From the NCBI GenBank assembly GCA_964251385.1, contig CAXUJK010000001.1, positions 992,001-1,056,000 on the forward strand: a stretch of 64,000 nt of DNA, written 5' to 3'. Each line of letters begins with the position of its first letter. The first letter of the stretch is position 1. The stretch is from CADCVW01 sp964251385 (GTDB lineage Bacteria; Pseudomonadota; Alphaproteobacteria; Sphingomonadales; Sphingomonadaceae). Position numbers and translations under genes: made by a program. The notes under the pieces are model-generated. The model saw only the letters and a list, made by a program, of their open reading frames with translations. It did no database searches and had not been told where the DNA came from. Below, in pieces: positions 8,860 through 17,510 of the stretch.

Positions 8860-9453
8860 ATGCTTCTCGTCATCGAAACCGCGACCGCCGCGCTGTCCGT
8901 TGCCTTGTTCGACGGAGACCACCTCCTCGAAGAGCATCACGAGATCGTGGGTCGCGGTCACGCGGAACGACTTCTCCCCGTCATTGCAGCGCTGCTAGGC
9001 GCCCGCAGACCTACGCAAATCGCGGTCGATTGCGGCCCTGGGTCGTTCACGGGCGTCCGCGTCGGGCTCGCCGCCGCCCAGGGCCTGCGCATCGCCTGGC
9101 AAATCCCGGCGCGCGGCTTCTCGTCGCTGGCGCTCGTCGCCGCGGCGCAGGACGCGCCCGCTGTTGCCTTGACCGGCGGACACGGCGAAGTGTTCGTGCA
9201 GATGTTCGACACGTCCCCCCTTCGCGCCTCCGGCCTCATGCGATCGATGACGCCCGTCGACGCGGCGCAGGCGATCACGCACCCGCGGATCGTCGGCAGC
9301 GGCGCGGCGGCCGTGATCGCCGCGCGCGGATGGGGCGAGGCGATCGACGCTCTGCCCCGCGCCGCCGACTTCCTTAAGCTGCCGGACGCGCTCGCCGCCT
9401 TGCCGCTGCGCCCGATCTACGGACGCGCGCCCGACGCCAAGCTGCCCGCGTGA
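8860..9453 (+). CDS. tsaB: tRNA threonylcarbamoyladenosine biosynthesis protein TsaB
   Basis: 197 aa. Starts MLLVIETATAALSVALF, the actin-like ATPase fold typical of TsaB, with the conserved GPGSFTGVRVGLAAAQGL block at about residues 62-80. TsaB is the non-catalytic partner of TsaD in forming t6A37 in tRNAs that read ANN codons. Its stop overlaps the GTG start of rimI (GTGA at 9450-9453); a tsaB-rimI pair is common in proteobacteria. Confidence 0.93.
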   Translation: MLLVIETATAALSVALFDGDHLLEEHHEIVGRGHAERLLPVIAALLGARRPTQIAVDCGPGSFTGVRVGLAAAQGLRIAWQIPARGFSSLALVAAAQDAPAVALTGGHGEVFVQMFDTSPLRASGLMRSMTPVDAAQAITHPRIVGSGAAAVIAARGWGEAIDALPRAADFLKLPDALAALPLRPIYGRAPDAKLPA

Positions 9454-9911
9454 CGCTCACTCTCGCCGAATGCCGGGGGGAGCGGCTCGACGAGGTCATG
9501 TCCGTCATGCGCGAGGCGTTCGTATCCGATTTCGGCGAGGCCTGGACGCAGCCGCAGTGCAGCGGCATCCTCATCATGCCGGGCGTGTGGATGACGCTCG
9601 CGACCCATAACGACACAGCCTGCGGGTTCAGCATCGCGCGCATCGTGGCGGACGAGGCCGAACTGCTGCTGCTCGCCGTCGCGCCCCGCCGCCGCCGTTC
9701 GGGCGTGGGCAGCGCGCTGGTGCGACGCTTCCTCGAGGTCGCCGCGTCGCGCGGCGCGACCCGCGTCTTCCTCGAAATGCGCGACGGCAACGATGCGGCG
9801 ACGATGTACGGCAGGCACGGTTTCGAACAGGTCGGCCGCCGCCCCAACTATTACCGTGGCGCGGACGGTCAAAGCTTCGACGCACTGACGCTTTCCCATG
9901 ATCTCGCCTGA
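9450..9911 (+). CDS. rimI: Ribosomal-protein alanine N-acetyltransferase RimI
   Basis: 153 aa GNAT-fold protein. It shows the acetyl-CoA site (VAPRRRRSGVGSALV, a Q/RxxGxG/A-type loop) and the C-terminal Tyr-containing strand (ATMYGRHGFEQVGRRPNYY) typical of RimI, which acetylates the N-terminus of ribosomal protein S18. The GTG start overlaps the tsaB stop. The context with tsaB supports RimI rather than an unspecified GNAT. Confidence 0.88.
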   Translation: MTLTLAECRGERLDEVMSVMREAFVSDFGEAWTQPQCSGILIMPGVWMTLATHNDTACGFSIARIVADEAELLLLAVAPRRRRSGVGSALVRRFLEVAASRGATRVFLEMRDGNDAATMYGRHGFEQVGRRPNYYRGADGQSFDALTLSHDLA

Positions 9912-10007
9912 TCTATATTGTGCTGCGCGAAGATGCGACTATAGGAAGCGCGATCGCGCAGGGATGAACCCGGCGGCCCCGACGAAAATCGAAAGTGTTT
10001 CAGGCAT

Positions 10008-10463
10008 ATGGACGACAGCAACAATCTTTCCGAAACGCTGATCACGCTGACCGCGGATATCGTGTCCGCGCATGTCAGCAACAACAGCGTGTCCGTGAAC
10101 GATCTCCCGACGTTGATCGCCAACGTGCACGGCGCCTTGTCGGGACTGGGGGGCGCGGTCGAGGCCGAACCGGAGGTCAAGGCGGCACCCGCCGTGTCCG
10201 TTCGCGCGTCGATCAAGCCCGATTACATCATCTGCATGAAGGACGGCATGAAGCTCAAGATGCTGAAGCGGCATCTGATGACGCACCACAACATGACGCC
10301 CGAACAGTATCGCACCGAATTCGGCCTCAACTCCGACTATCCGATGGTCGCGCCCAATTACGCCGAACAGCGCCGCACGCTCGCCAAGAAGATCGGCCTC
10401 GGCACCAAGCGCCGCAAGCGTACGCCGACGACGACGCGCGGCGGCGGCGCGGCCAAGGAATAG
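10008..10463 (+). CDS. MucR/Ros family zinc-finger transcriptional regulator
   Basis: 151 aa. The C-terminal half is the Ros/MucR DNA-binding domain: YIICMKDGMKLKMLKRHL, then MTPEQYRTEFGL and YPMVAPNYAEQR, followed by a basic tail (KRRKR). Cys and His zinc ligands are in place in the first block, and an extra His-His (THHNMT) replaces the usual sequence there. The N-terminal region (about residues 1-45) is the oligomerisation part. MucR proteins act as global, H-NS-like repressors of exopolysaccharide, motility and cell-cycle genes in alphaproteobacteria. The gene stands alone upstream of fur. Confidence 0.92.
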   Translation: MDDSNNLSETLITLTADIVSAHVSNNSVSVNDLPTLIANVHGALSGLGGAVEAEPEVKAAPAVSVRASIKPDYIICMKDGMKLKMLKRHLMTHHNMTPEQYRTEFGLNSDYPMVAPNYAEQRRTLAKKIGLGTKRRKRTPTTTRGGGAAKE

Positions 10464-10529
10464 TCGCGCGCCGCGATGACGCCGGAGGGGCAGTTGCTCC
10501 CCGGCGTACCATTGCCTAAGTCGGGTGCC

Positions 10530-10952
10530 ATGCACCGACGGATCGATATCGAGGCGCTGTGCGCAGAGAAGGGCCTGCGCATAACCGAGCAGCGCCGTGT
10601 CATCGCGCGCGTCATCAGCCAGGCGGAGGATCATCCCGACGTCGAAGGCCTGCACGAACGCGCCGCCGCTATCGATCCCAAGATCTCCATCGCCACCGTG
10701 TACCGCACCGTCCGCCTGTTCGAGGAAGCGGGGATCCTCGAACGCCACGATTTCGGCAAGGGCCGCTCGCGATACGAGGCGGCGACCGAGGAACATCACG
10801 ACCACCTGATCGACGTCGAAAGCGGGATCGTTCTCGAATTCGTCGACGCCGAGCTGGAGGCGCTGCAGCGCAAGATCGCCGACCGCATGGGCTTCCGCCT
10901 TGTCGATCACCGCATGGAACTGTACGCGGTCCCGAAGTCGCGGGTGGAGTGA
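10530..10952 (+). CDS. fur: Ferric uptake regulator family protein (Fur/Mur)
   Basis: 140 aa. Starts MHRRIDIEALCAEKGLRITE, the usual start in alphaproteobacterial Fur proteins; an in-frame ATG 54 nt upstream is less likely. Winged-helix DNA-binding residues (ITEQRRVIARV, ISIATVYRTVRLFEEAGI) are followed by the metal-binding dimerisation domain with HHDHL and His/Glu/Asp ligands. No CxxC structural zinc site is present, as in many alphaproteobacterial Fur/Mur proteins. In this class the sensed metal can be iron or manganese; the sequence alone does not decide. Confidence 0.9.
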   Translation: MHRRIDIEALCAEKGLRITEQRRVIARVISQAEDHPDVEGLHERAAAIDPKISIATVYRTVRLFEEAGILERHDFGKGRSRYEAATEEHHDHLIDVESGIVLEFVDAELEALQRKIADRMGFRLVDHRMELYAVPKSRVE

Positions 10953-10955
10953 ACG

Positions 10956-10983
10956 CGTCGTTCTTGCTTGTGCGGGAATGACG
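10956..10983. repeat. Short degenerate hairpin behind fur
   Basis: Inverted repeat CGTCGTTCTTGC / GCGGGAATGACG with a 4-nt loop (TTGT), directly behind the fur stop. The right arm contains an ATG (10978) in frame with the acyltransferase gene, which argues against that codon as the true start. It resembles the GTCATTCCCGC-type dispersed palindromes common in proteobacteria and the larger repeat between infB and rbfA. Confidence 0.5.
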
Positions 10984-10989
10984 GATCTC

Positions 10990-11718
10990 ATGCGCACGAT
11001 CAGGCTCGTCGCGCGTGTCCTCGCGATGCTGCTGTGGCTGCTCGCGCTTCTCGTACTGCACGGCGCATGGCGTTTTTTCGGCCGCCGCTCGCCCTGGCCG
11101 CGCCGTTTCCTGCGCGGCATCGGCCGCATCGCGGGCGCGCGTGTCGGCATTCGCGGCACGCCGCTGCCCGCGCACGTCCTCTACCTCGCCAATCACCAGA
11201 GCTGGCTCGACATCATGATTCTCGCGGGCGCGACCGGGACCGCGTTCGTGTCCAAGGCCGAAGTGCGCGCGTGGCCGCTGTTCGGCTGGCTCGCGAGCCT
11301 CAACAACACGGTGTTCATCGCACGCAGCGATCGCGGCGGCGTGCGGCAACAGGCGGACGCGTTGCGCACCGCGCTGCTCAGCGGCCAGCCCGTCGCGCTG
11401 TTCCCGGAAGGCACGACGACCGACGGTACGACGTTGCTCCCGTTTCGCGCGAGCCTTCTCGCCGCGGTCGCGCCGCCGCCGCCGGGCACGCACGTGCAGC
11501 CCGTCGCGATCAACTACGGAGCGGCGGGCGAAACGATCGGCTGGGCGGACGAGAGCGCGTGGGAGAACGTGCGCGCGGTGCTGGGGCGACGCGGCCGTTT
11601 CGACATGACCTTGAATTTCCTGCCGCCCATTGCCGATCTGTCCGACCGCAAGCGCATCGGCGCGGCCGCGCAGAGTGCGATCGCGGACGCTTCCGGTAAG
11701 CGCGCGCAATCCCTATAG
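10990..11718 (+). CDS. plsC: 1-acyl-sn-glycerol-3-phosphate acyltransferase (PlsC family)
   Basis: 242 aa from the ATG at 10990. One N-terminal membrane segment (LARVLAMLLWLLALLVL-like) is followed by the acyltransferase motifs: NHQSWLD (the HX4D catalytic box), the VSKAEVRAWPLFGWLA block and FPEGTTTDG (substrate binding). It should add the second acyl chain to lysophosphatidic acid in the inner membrane. An upstream ATG at 10978 lies inside a repeat hairpin, so I prefer 10990. It lies between fur and miaB, an arrangement often seen in sphingomonads. Confidence 0.9.
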   Translation: MRTIRLVARVLAMLLWLLALLVLHGAWRFFGRRSPWPRRFLRGIGRIAGARVGIRGTPLPAHVLYLANHQSWLDIMILAGATGTAFVSKAEVRAWPLFGWLASLNNTVFIARSDRGGVRQQADALRTALLSGQPVALFPEGTTTDGTTLLPFRASLLAAVAPPPPGTHVQPVAINYGAAGETIGWADESAWENVRAVLGRRGRFDMTLNFLPPIADLSDRKRIGAAAQSAIADASGKRAQSL

Positions 11719-11729
11719 TCGGGTCGCCG

Positions 11730-13052
11730 ATGACTTGCTCCATGCCAAAAAGCTTCGCGATCAAGTCGTTCGGCTGCCAGATGAACGTCTACGACGGTCA
11801 ACGTATGGCCGAGTTGCTCGAGGCCGACGGCATGGTCGCGGCCGAGCCGGGCGCGGCGGACCTCGTCGTCCTCAACACGTGCCACATCCGCGAGCGCGCC
11901 GCCGAAAAGGTGTACTCCGATATCGGCCGGCTCACCGGGCGCGAAGGCGCCCGCCCGATGATCGCGGTCGCCGGCTGCGTCGCGCAGGCAGAAGGCGCGG
12001 AGATCCCGCGGCGCGCGCGCGCCGTCGACATCGTCGTCGGCCCGCAAGCCTATCACCGCCTCCCCGCCATGATCGCCGACGCGGCGGCGGGGCGCAACGC
12101 GCTAGACACGGACATGCCGCGCCTCGACAAGTTCGATGCGCTGCCCGTCCGCACGCAGGCGCGAGCCTCCGCGTTCCTCACGATCCAGGAAGGCTGCGAC
12201 AAGTTCTGCACCTACTGCGTCGTCCCCTACACACGCGGCGCGGAAATCTCGCGACCATGGGGCAAGGTCATGGGCGAAGCGCGCGCGCTCGTCGACGCGG
12301 GCGCGGCGGAGATCGTATTGCTCGGCCAGAATGTGAACGCGTGGAGAGACGAAACAACCGGCTTCCACGATCTCATCCGGTCGATCGACCGCATCCCAGG
12401 CGTACGCCGCATCCGCTACATGACCAGCCATCCACAGGACATGACCGACGGCCTGATTGCGGCCCATGGCGATGTCGAGACGCTGATGCCCTTCCTGCAT
12501 CTGCCGGTGCAATCCGGTTCGGACCGCATTCTCAAAGCCATGAACCGCAAGCACGACGTCGCGAGCTACCTCCGCATCCTCGACAAGGTCCGCGCCGTGC
12601 GACCCGACATCGCGTTGTCGAGCGACTTCATCGTCGGCTTCCCCGGCGAGACCGACGATGACTTCGAAGCTACGCTGCGCCTGATCGACGCCGCCGGGTT
12701 CGCGTCCGCATTCTCCTTCAAATATTCCGCCCGCCCCGGCACGCCCGCCGCGGACATGACCGACCAAATCCCCGAAGCCGTCATGGACGAACGGCTGCAG
12801 CGGCTTCAGACCGCGATCGCGCGCGGCCAACTCGCGTTCAACCAGAGGAGCATCGGCATCCGCACGACGATCGTCATCGAACGCGACGGACGCAAACCCG
12901 GCCAACGCATCGGCAAGACGCCGTGGATGCAGTCGGTGCACGTCGACACGGACGCCCCGGTGGGCGCGTTCGTCGATGTGGAGATCGTGTCGGCGGGACC
13001 GAACTCGCTTGGTGGCGTCCTTGCTCCCTCCCCCGTCGAGCTAGCCGCCTGA
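11730..13052 (+). CDS. miaB: tRNA-2-methylthio-N6-isopentenyladenosine(37) synthase MiaB
   Basis: 440 aa. Radical-SAM methylthiotransferase acting on A37 of tRNAs that read UNN codons. The N-terminal cluster domain (KSFGCQMNVYDG, VLNTCHIRE, AGCVAQAEG) supplies three Cys ligands. The radical-SAM motif CDKFCTYC follows, and a C-terminal TRAM domain completes the family layout. An ATG at 11742 is an alternative start; CGGG before 11730 favours the longer form slightly. Its stop overlaps the phoH start (TGATG). This begins the conserved miaB-phoH-ybeY-corC cluster. Confidence 0.95.
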   Translation: MTCSMPKSFAIKSFGCQMNVYDGQRMAELLEADGMVAAEPGAADLVVLNTCHIRERAAEKVYSDIGRLTGREGARPMIAVAGCVAQAEGAEIPRRARAVDIVVGPQAYHRLPAMIADAAAGRNALDTDMPRLDKFDALPVRTQARASAFLTIQEGCDKFCTYCVVPYTRGAEISRPWGKVMGEARALVDAGAAEIVLLGQNVNAWRDETTGFHDLIRSIDRIPGVRRIRYMTSHPQDMTDGLIAAHGDVETLMPFLHLPVQSGSDRILKAMNRKHDVASYLRILDKVRAVRPDIALSSDFIVGFPGETDDDFEATLRLIDAAGFASAFSFKYSARPGTPAADMTDQIPEAVMDERLQRLQTAIARGQLAFNQRSIGIRTTIVIERDGRKPGQRIGKTPWMQSVHVDTDAPVGAFVDVEIVSAGPNSLGGVLAPSPVELAA

Positions 13053-14056
13053 TGGCCCGCAAGCCCATCGCCGCGCCTCCCGCCGACGCCCCCGAGCGCG
13101 CGCGTCTCGAAGTGCAGTTCGACCAGCCGCACCTGCTAGGCCCCCTGTTCGGCGAATACGACCGCAACCTCGTGTCGATCGAAAACCGCCTCGGCGTCTA
13201 CATTTCCGCACGCGGCACCAAGATCCAGATCGAGGGCGAGGCGGACGCCGCCGCCCGCGCGCGCGACGTGCTGACCGGCCTCTACAACCGGCTCGACAAG
13301 GGCCAGGACATCGATGCCGGCGCGGTCGACGCGGTCATCGCCATGTCGGCGCAGACATCGCTCGACGTGCCGAACGCGCCCCAACGCGACGTCTCCGAAC
13401 CGCCCAAAGTCATGATCCGCACGCGCAAGAAGACGATCGTGCCTAGGTCGGCGACGCAGGTCCGCTACATGGAAGCGCTCGCGAAAGACGACATCATCTT
13501 CGCACTTGGTCCGGCGGGCACCGGCAAGACCTATGTCGCAGTCGCACAGGCGGTGCAGCAGCTGATCGGCGGATCGGTGGACCGGCTCATCCTCTCCCGC
13601 CCCGCGGTCGAGGCGGGCGAGCGGCTCGGCTTCCTCCCCGGCGACATGAAGGAGAAGGTCGACCCCTATCTCCGCCCTCTGTACGACGCCCTCTACGACA
13701 TGCTTCCCACCGAACAGGTCGAACGCCGCATCGCGTCCGGCGAGATCGAGATCGCGCCTATCGCTTTCATGCGCGGCCGCACGCTGGCCGACGCGTTCAT
13801 CATCCTCGACGAGGCGCAGAACACCACGCCGCAACAGATGAAGATGTTCCTGACGCGTTTCGGCATGGGCAGCCGCATGGTCGTGTGCGGCGATCCCAAG
13901 CAGATCGATTTGCCGGTGGGCACGTCGGGCTTGGCGGACGCGGTCACCAAGCTCGAAGGCGTGCAGGGCATCGCCACGGTCCGCTTCGGCTCGGGCGACG
14001 TCGTCCGCCACCCGCTCGTCGGCCGCATCGTCGAGGCATATGAGGGGGTGGGGTGA
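13052..14056 (+). CDS. phoH: PhoH-like ATPase (PhoL/YbeZ type)
   Basis: 334 aa from the ATG overlapping the miaB stop. An N-terminal KH-like region (about 15-85) is followed by the PhoH P-loop ATPase domain: Walker A GPAGTGKT at 153-160, LSRPAVEAGERLGFLPGD, Walker B FIILDEAQN and SRMVVCGDPKQIDLP. In this genomic setting it corresponds to YbeZ, which works with the endoribonuclease YbeY in rRNA maturation. The extended N-terminal frame upstream is overlap with miaB and not part of the gene. Confidence 0.93.
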   Translation: MARKPIAAPPADAPERARLEVQFDQPHLLGPLFGEYDRNLVSIENRLGVYISARGTKIQIEGEADAAARARDVLTGLYNRLDKGQDIDAGAVDAVIAMSAQTSLDVPNAPQRDVSEPPKVMIRTRKKTIVPRSATQVRYMEALAKDDIIFALGPAGTGKTYVAVAQAVQQLIGGSVDRLILSRPAVEAGERLGFLPGDMKEKVDPYLRPLYDALYDMLPTEQVERRIASGEIEIAPIAFMRGRTLADAFIILDEAQNTTPQQMKMFLTRFGMGSRMVVCGDPKQIDLPVGTSGLADAVTKLEGVQGIATVRFGSGDVVRHPLVGRIVEAYEGVG

Positions 14057-14077
14057 TCACCAACATCGCCCTCCACC

Positions 14078-14149
14078 CGTTCGTCCCGAGTGCAAGCGAG
14101 GGGAGAGTCAATCGTACGGAACGCCCCTCGTTTTCACTCGGGACGAACG
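14078..14149. repeat. Dispersed palindrome family A, copy 1 (phoH-ybeY)
   Basis: Inverted repeat with 26-nt arms (14078-14103 and 14124-14149, two mismatches) around a 20-nt loop. The arm core is CGTTCGTCCCGAGTG followed by an A-rich spacer and CGAGGGG. The same element occurs at 15578-15678 and 50679-50749, each time just before a gene. The right arm runs to within 4 nt of the ybeY TTG, and the upstream frame through it would encode NAPRFHSGRT. Confidence 0.92.
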
Positions 14150-14152
14150 GAG

Positions 14153-14650
14153 TTGATTGAGGTGGCTACTCTCGCCTCCGCCCACTGGGACGACGCCACG
14201 GATTGGGAACGGCGCGCGCACGACGCCGTCCTCACCGCGGTACGAGTCAGCGGGCAGAGCCAGGTGGAAGACTCTCCCGCCCCCTTCGAAGTCTCCGTCA
14301 AGTTCACCGACGACGCGGAAGTCCGCACCCTCAACGCCGCCTACCGAGGCAAGGACGCCCCCACCAACGTGCTCTCCTTTCCCATGATGAGCACAGCCGA
14401 ACTCGCTTCGCCTCCCGCGCACGGCGGGCTGCTCGGCGACATCGTTCTGGCTGTCGAGACCTGCACGCACGAAGCTGCGGAAAAGCGCATATCCGTTGCC
14501 GACCACGCCAGCCATCTCATCGTCCACGGCACGCTGCACCTCCTCGGCCACGACCACGCCCACGACGATGCGGCGGAGACGATGGAAGACATCGAGCGTT
14601 CCGCACTTCAGTCCATCGGCATTTCCGATCCCTACGAGGCCTCATCATGA
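14153..14650 (+). CDS. ybeY: Endoribonuclease YbeY
   Basis: 165 aa. rRNA-processing metalloenzyme. The catalytic zinc motif H-x3-H-x5-H is present as HGTLHLLGHDH (His125, His129, His135). The preceding blocks EVRTLNAAYRGKDAPTNVLS and GDIVLA are intact. The start is uncertain because a palindromic repeat abuts the gene: TTG 14153 (MIEVATLAS) or GTG 14162 are the candidates, while ATG-like starts further upstream would place repeat-encoded residues at the N-terminus. Its stop overlaps the corC start (ATGA). Confidence 0.92.
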   Translation: MIEVATLASAHWDDATDWERRAHDAVLTAVRVSGQSQVEDSPAPFEVSVKFTDDAEVRTLNAAYRGKDAPTNVLSFPMMSTAELASPPAHGGLLGDIVLAVETCTHEAAEKRISVADHASHLIVHGTLHLLGHDHAHDDAAETMEDIERSALQSIGISDPYEASS

Positions 14651-15567
14651 AGACCGAGACCGCACCTCCCGACGAGGAGGACTCTAGTCAACAGTCCGGC
14701 GGGTCGCGCCTGTGGCGGGGCATGCGCGCGCTGATCTTCGGCGGCGACAGCGAGCCGAGCTTACGCGACCAGATCGAGGAGGCGATCGATGATGCCGAGG
14801 GCGAGGCTCCCGTGCGCGGCGATCTGTCGTCGGTCGAACGCCAGATGCTGCGCAACCTGCTCCACTTCGGCGACCTGACCGCGGGTGAGATCTCCGTTCC
14901 CCGCGGCGACATCGTCGCGGTGCCGGACACCATCAGCTTTTCCTACCTCGTCACCGCGTTCGCCGATGCGGGCCACAGCCGCCTGCCCGTCTACAAGGAC
15001 GGGCTCGACACCATCACCGGCATGATCCACGTCAAGGACGTGTTCGCCATGCAGCATGCCATTTCGGCGGGACACGGCCAGGTGCCGCCCGACATTTCCG
15101 CGCTCATCCGCACGCCGCTCTACGTTCCCGAATCGATGGGGGTCCTGGATCTGCTCGCGCGCATGCGGGCGCAGCGTATCCACCTGGCGATCGTGGTCGA
15201 CGAGTTCGGCGGCACCGAAGGCCTCGTCACGATCGAAGACGTGGTGGAAGAGATCGTCGGCGAGATCGAGGACGAGCACGACGAGGAAGTCGAAGGCATG
15301 CTGCTCGCGGTCGACGACGGCATGTGGGACGCGGACGCGCGCGTCGAACTGGACGAAGTCGCCGAGACGATCGACCCCAGGCTCGCGATCGTCGAGGAGG
15401 ATGTCGACACGCTGGGCGGGCTCGCGTTCGTGCTCGCGGGGCGCGTGCTCGCGGCGGGCGAGAGCGTCGAACATCCCAGCGGCTGGCGGCTGGAAGCAAC
15501 CGAGGCCAGCGCGCGCCGCGTCACGCGCATGCGGCTGCACGCGCCGACGGCGAAAGAACTCACTTGA
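14647..15567 (+). CDS. corC: CorC/HlyC family CBS-domain protein
   Basis: 306 aa, soluble. Two CBS domains are visible (about 75-190; VPDTISFSYLVTAFADAGHSRLPVY and VPESMGVLDLLARMRAQRIHLAIVVDEFGG), followed by the CorC_HlyC domain (about 215-300; DVDTLGGLAFVLAGR). In E. coli terms this is the YbeX position, next to ybeY. The family is linked to divalent-cation handling and ribosome homeostasis. The ATG overlaps the ybeY stop by 4 nt. In many relatives lnt follows directly; here a sugar dehydrogenase and a VOC gene are interposed. Confidence 0.92.
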   Translation: MKTETAPPDEEDSSQQSGGSRLWRGMRALIFGGDSEPSLRDQIEEAIDDAEGEAPVRGDLSSVERQMLRNLLHFGDLTAGEISVPRGDIVAVPDTISFSYLVTAFADAGHSRLPVYKDGLDTITGMIHVKDVFAMQHAISAGHGQVPPDISALIRTPLYVPESMGVLDLLARMRAQRIHLAIVVDEFGGTEGLVTIEDVVEEIVGEIEDEHDEEVEGMLLAVDDGMWDADARVELDEVAETIDPRLAIVEEDVDTLGGLAFVLAGRVLAAGESVEHPSGWRLEATEASARRVTRMRLHAPTAKELT

Positions 15568-15577
15568 GCTTGAAAGT

Positions 15578-15678
15578 CGTTCGTCCCGAGTGAAAACGAG
15601 GGGCGCTTAACGGGAGGCCGAACTTTGCGAACACCGACGGCAGGGACGAACGCCCCTCGTTTCCACTCGGGACGAACG
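15578..15678. repeat. Dispersed palindrome family A, copy 2 (inside a gene start)
   Basis: Arms at 15578-15605 and 15651-15678 (28 nt, one mismatch) around a 45-nt loop. The loop contains a GGGAGG ribosome site (15612-15617) and the TTG at 15625. The right arm is translated in the frame of the following lipoprotein as NAPRFHSGRT. This copy therefore provides both the translation start and part of the signal sequence of the next gene. Confidence 0.92.
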
Positions 15679-16977
15679 GCAGCATGTCTGCTGCTGGCGC
15701 TCACCGCGTGCGGGGAGACCGCGAAACTGTCCGTCGCGGACGGCCAGGGGCCCGCACCCAAGCTCGTCGCCCCCGCCAAGACCCTGTTCCCCACCGTCAA
15801 CATCGCGGAGGCGACCGGGTGGCCCGACGGCCGCATGCCGACCGCGCCCGCTCCGTACCGCGTCAACGCATTCGCCGCCGGGCTCGACCATCCGCGCTGG
15901 CTCCACGTCCTGCCCAACGGCGACGTGCTGGTCGCGGAGTCGAACGCGCCGCCCAAGCCGGAAGACAAGGAAGGCGGCGTCAAGGGCTGGGTACAAGGCC
16001 TCGTCATGAAGAAGGCGGGCGCGGGCGTGCCGTCGGCCGACCGCATCACATTGCTGCGCGACGCCGACGCCGACGGCACGGCGGAACTGCGCACGCCGTA
16101 CGTCACCGGCCTGAGATCGCCGTTCGGAATGGCGCTGGTCGGCGACACGCTGTTCGTCGCCAACGCAGACTCGCTCGTCGCCTACCCCTATGACGCGCGC
16201 GCGACCAAGGTCGACGCCGCGTCGCGGCTCGTCACCCGACTGCCCGCGGGCCGCAACCATCATTGGACCAAGAGCCTCGTCGCCTCGCCCGACGGCAAGC
16301 GCCTTTACGTCGGCGTCGGATCCAACTCCAACGTCGCCGACCACGGCATGGACGAGGAGTTCGAACGCGCCGCGGTATGGGAGATCGACCCGTCGACCGG
16401 AGCGCACCGCGTCTTCGCCGCGGGCCTGCGCAACCCCGTCGGCATCGCGTTCAACCCGGCCAGCGGCGCGTTGTGGACCGCGGTCAACGAACGCGACGAG
16501 ATCGGCAGCGACCTCGTCCCCGACTACATGACCAGCGTCCGCGACGGGGGCCACTACGGCTGGCCGTGGAGCTACTACGGCCAGGTCGTCGACACCCGCG
16601 TCAAGCCTCGGAACCCGGCGATGGTCGCACGCGCGATCAGGCCCGACTACGCGCTCGGCCCGCACACGGCCTCGCTCGGATTGGCTTTCGGGCGCGATGC
16701 TGCCGGAGCGGACGGGGCCTTCATCGGCCAGCACGGGTCGTGGAACCGCAAACCCCGCAGCGGCTACAAGGTTATCTTCGTCCCTTTCACCGGCGCGCGG
16801 CCGTCGGGCAAGCCGGTCGACATCCTCACCGGCTTCCTCGACGGCGACAAGGCGATGGGCCGCCCGGTCGGCGTCCAGTTCGCCCGCGACGGATCGCTGC
16901 TCGTCGCCGACGACGTCGGCAACCGCGTGTGGCGCGTCAGCGGTTTTGGAGCACCCACGAGAGTGGCCGCACGCTAA
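15625..16977 (+). CDS. PQQ-type sorbosone/sugar dehydrogenase lipoprotein
   Basis: 450 aa. Beta-propeller of the L-sorbosone/glucose dehydrogenase family: FAAGLDHPRWLHVLPNGDVLVAE, LVASPDGKRLYVGVGSNSN, GLRNPVGIAFNP, YGWPWSYYG and GQHGSWNRKP blocks are typical. A lipobox (LLLALTAC) follows an unusual n-region. The only reasonable start in frame is the TTG at 15625, preceded by GGGAGG at 7 nt. That start lies in the loop of a palindromic repeat whose right arm encodes residues about 9-18 (NAPRFHSGRT). Substrate and cofactor are family inferences. Confidence 0.87.
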   Translation: MRTPTAGTNAPRFHSGRTAACLLLALTACGETAKLSVADGQGPAPKLVAPAKTLFPTVNIAEATGWPDGRMPTAPAPYRVNAFAAGLDHPRWLHVLPNGDVLVAESNAPPKPEDKEGGVKGWVQGLVMKKAGAGVPSADRITLLRDADADGTAELRTPYVTGLRSPFGMALVGDTLFVANADSLVAYPYDARATKVDAASRLVTRLPAGRNHHWTKSLVASPDGKRLYVGVGSNSNVADHGMDEEFERAAVWEIDPSTGAHRVFAAGLRNPVGIAFNPASGALWTAVNERDEIGSDLVPDYMTSVRDGGHYGWPWSYYGQVVDTRVKPRNPAMVARAIRPDYALGPHTASLGLAFGRDAAGADGAFIGQHGSWNRKPRSGYKVIFVPFTGARPSGKPVDILTGFLDGDKAMGRPVGVQFARDGSLLVADDVGNRVWRVSGFGAPTRVAAR

Positions 16978-16998
16978 TCCTCCCATGCCGTGGAGGAT

Positions 16999-17418
16999 TT
17001 AGGTCGCGAACAAATTTTCCGGCTTCGCCATCGCCTTGAACTCGATCGCGTTGCCGCTGGGATCAAGAAAGAACATCGTCGCCTGCTCGCCCGGCTCGCC
17101 CGCGAAACGCACGGTCGGTTCGATGACGAACCGGGTTCCCGCGTCCTGCAACCTGTCCGCCAGCGCACACCAGCTCGCCATGTCGAGCACCACCCCGAAA
17201 TGCGGCACGGGCACGTCGTGCCCGACGACCGAATTCGTCGCGCCCGCCGGCCGCGCCGCAGGATCGAGATGCGCGACGATCTGATGGCCGTACAGGTCGA
17301 AGTCGATCCACTGGCTCGAACTGCGCCCCTCCGGACAGCCGAGAACGCCACCGTAGAACGCCCGCGCAGCGGCGAGATCATGGACCGGGAAGGCGAGGTG
17401 GAACGGCGGCAACGTCAT
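16999..17418 (-). CDS. VOC (glyoxalase/dioxygenase fold) family protein
   Basis: 139 aa with two beta-alpha-beta-beta-beta modules: FHLAFPVHDLAAARAFYGGVLG at the start, a central HFGVVLD strand, and ATMFFLDPSGNAIEFKAM at the end, with His and Glu in metal-ligand positions. Members are often annotated as glyoxalases, but the reaction cannot be told. The gene is opposite in orientation to its neighbours and divergent from lnt (about 90 bp). It interrupts the usual corC-lnt order. Confidence 0.85.
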   Translation of the reverse strand: MTLPPFHLAFPVHDLAAARAFYGGVLGCPEGRSSSQWIDFDLYGHQIVAHLDPAARPAGATNSVVGHDVPVPHFGVVLDMASWCALADRLQDAGTRFVIEPTVRFAGEPGEQATMFFLDPSGNAIEFKAMAKPENLFAT

Positions 17419-17510
17419 ATCCCGGACATAGCCGCATCCGCGTCATCTTTCGAGCCGGCTTCGAAATGCCGGGCTTCGACAGTCCTGCCTTGAACCGCTA
17501 GGGGCGCTGC

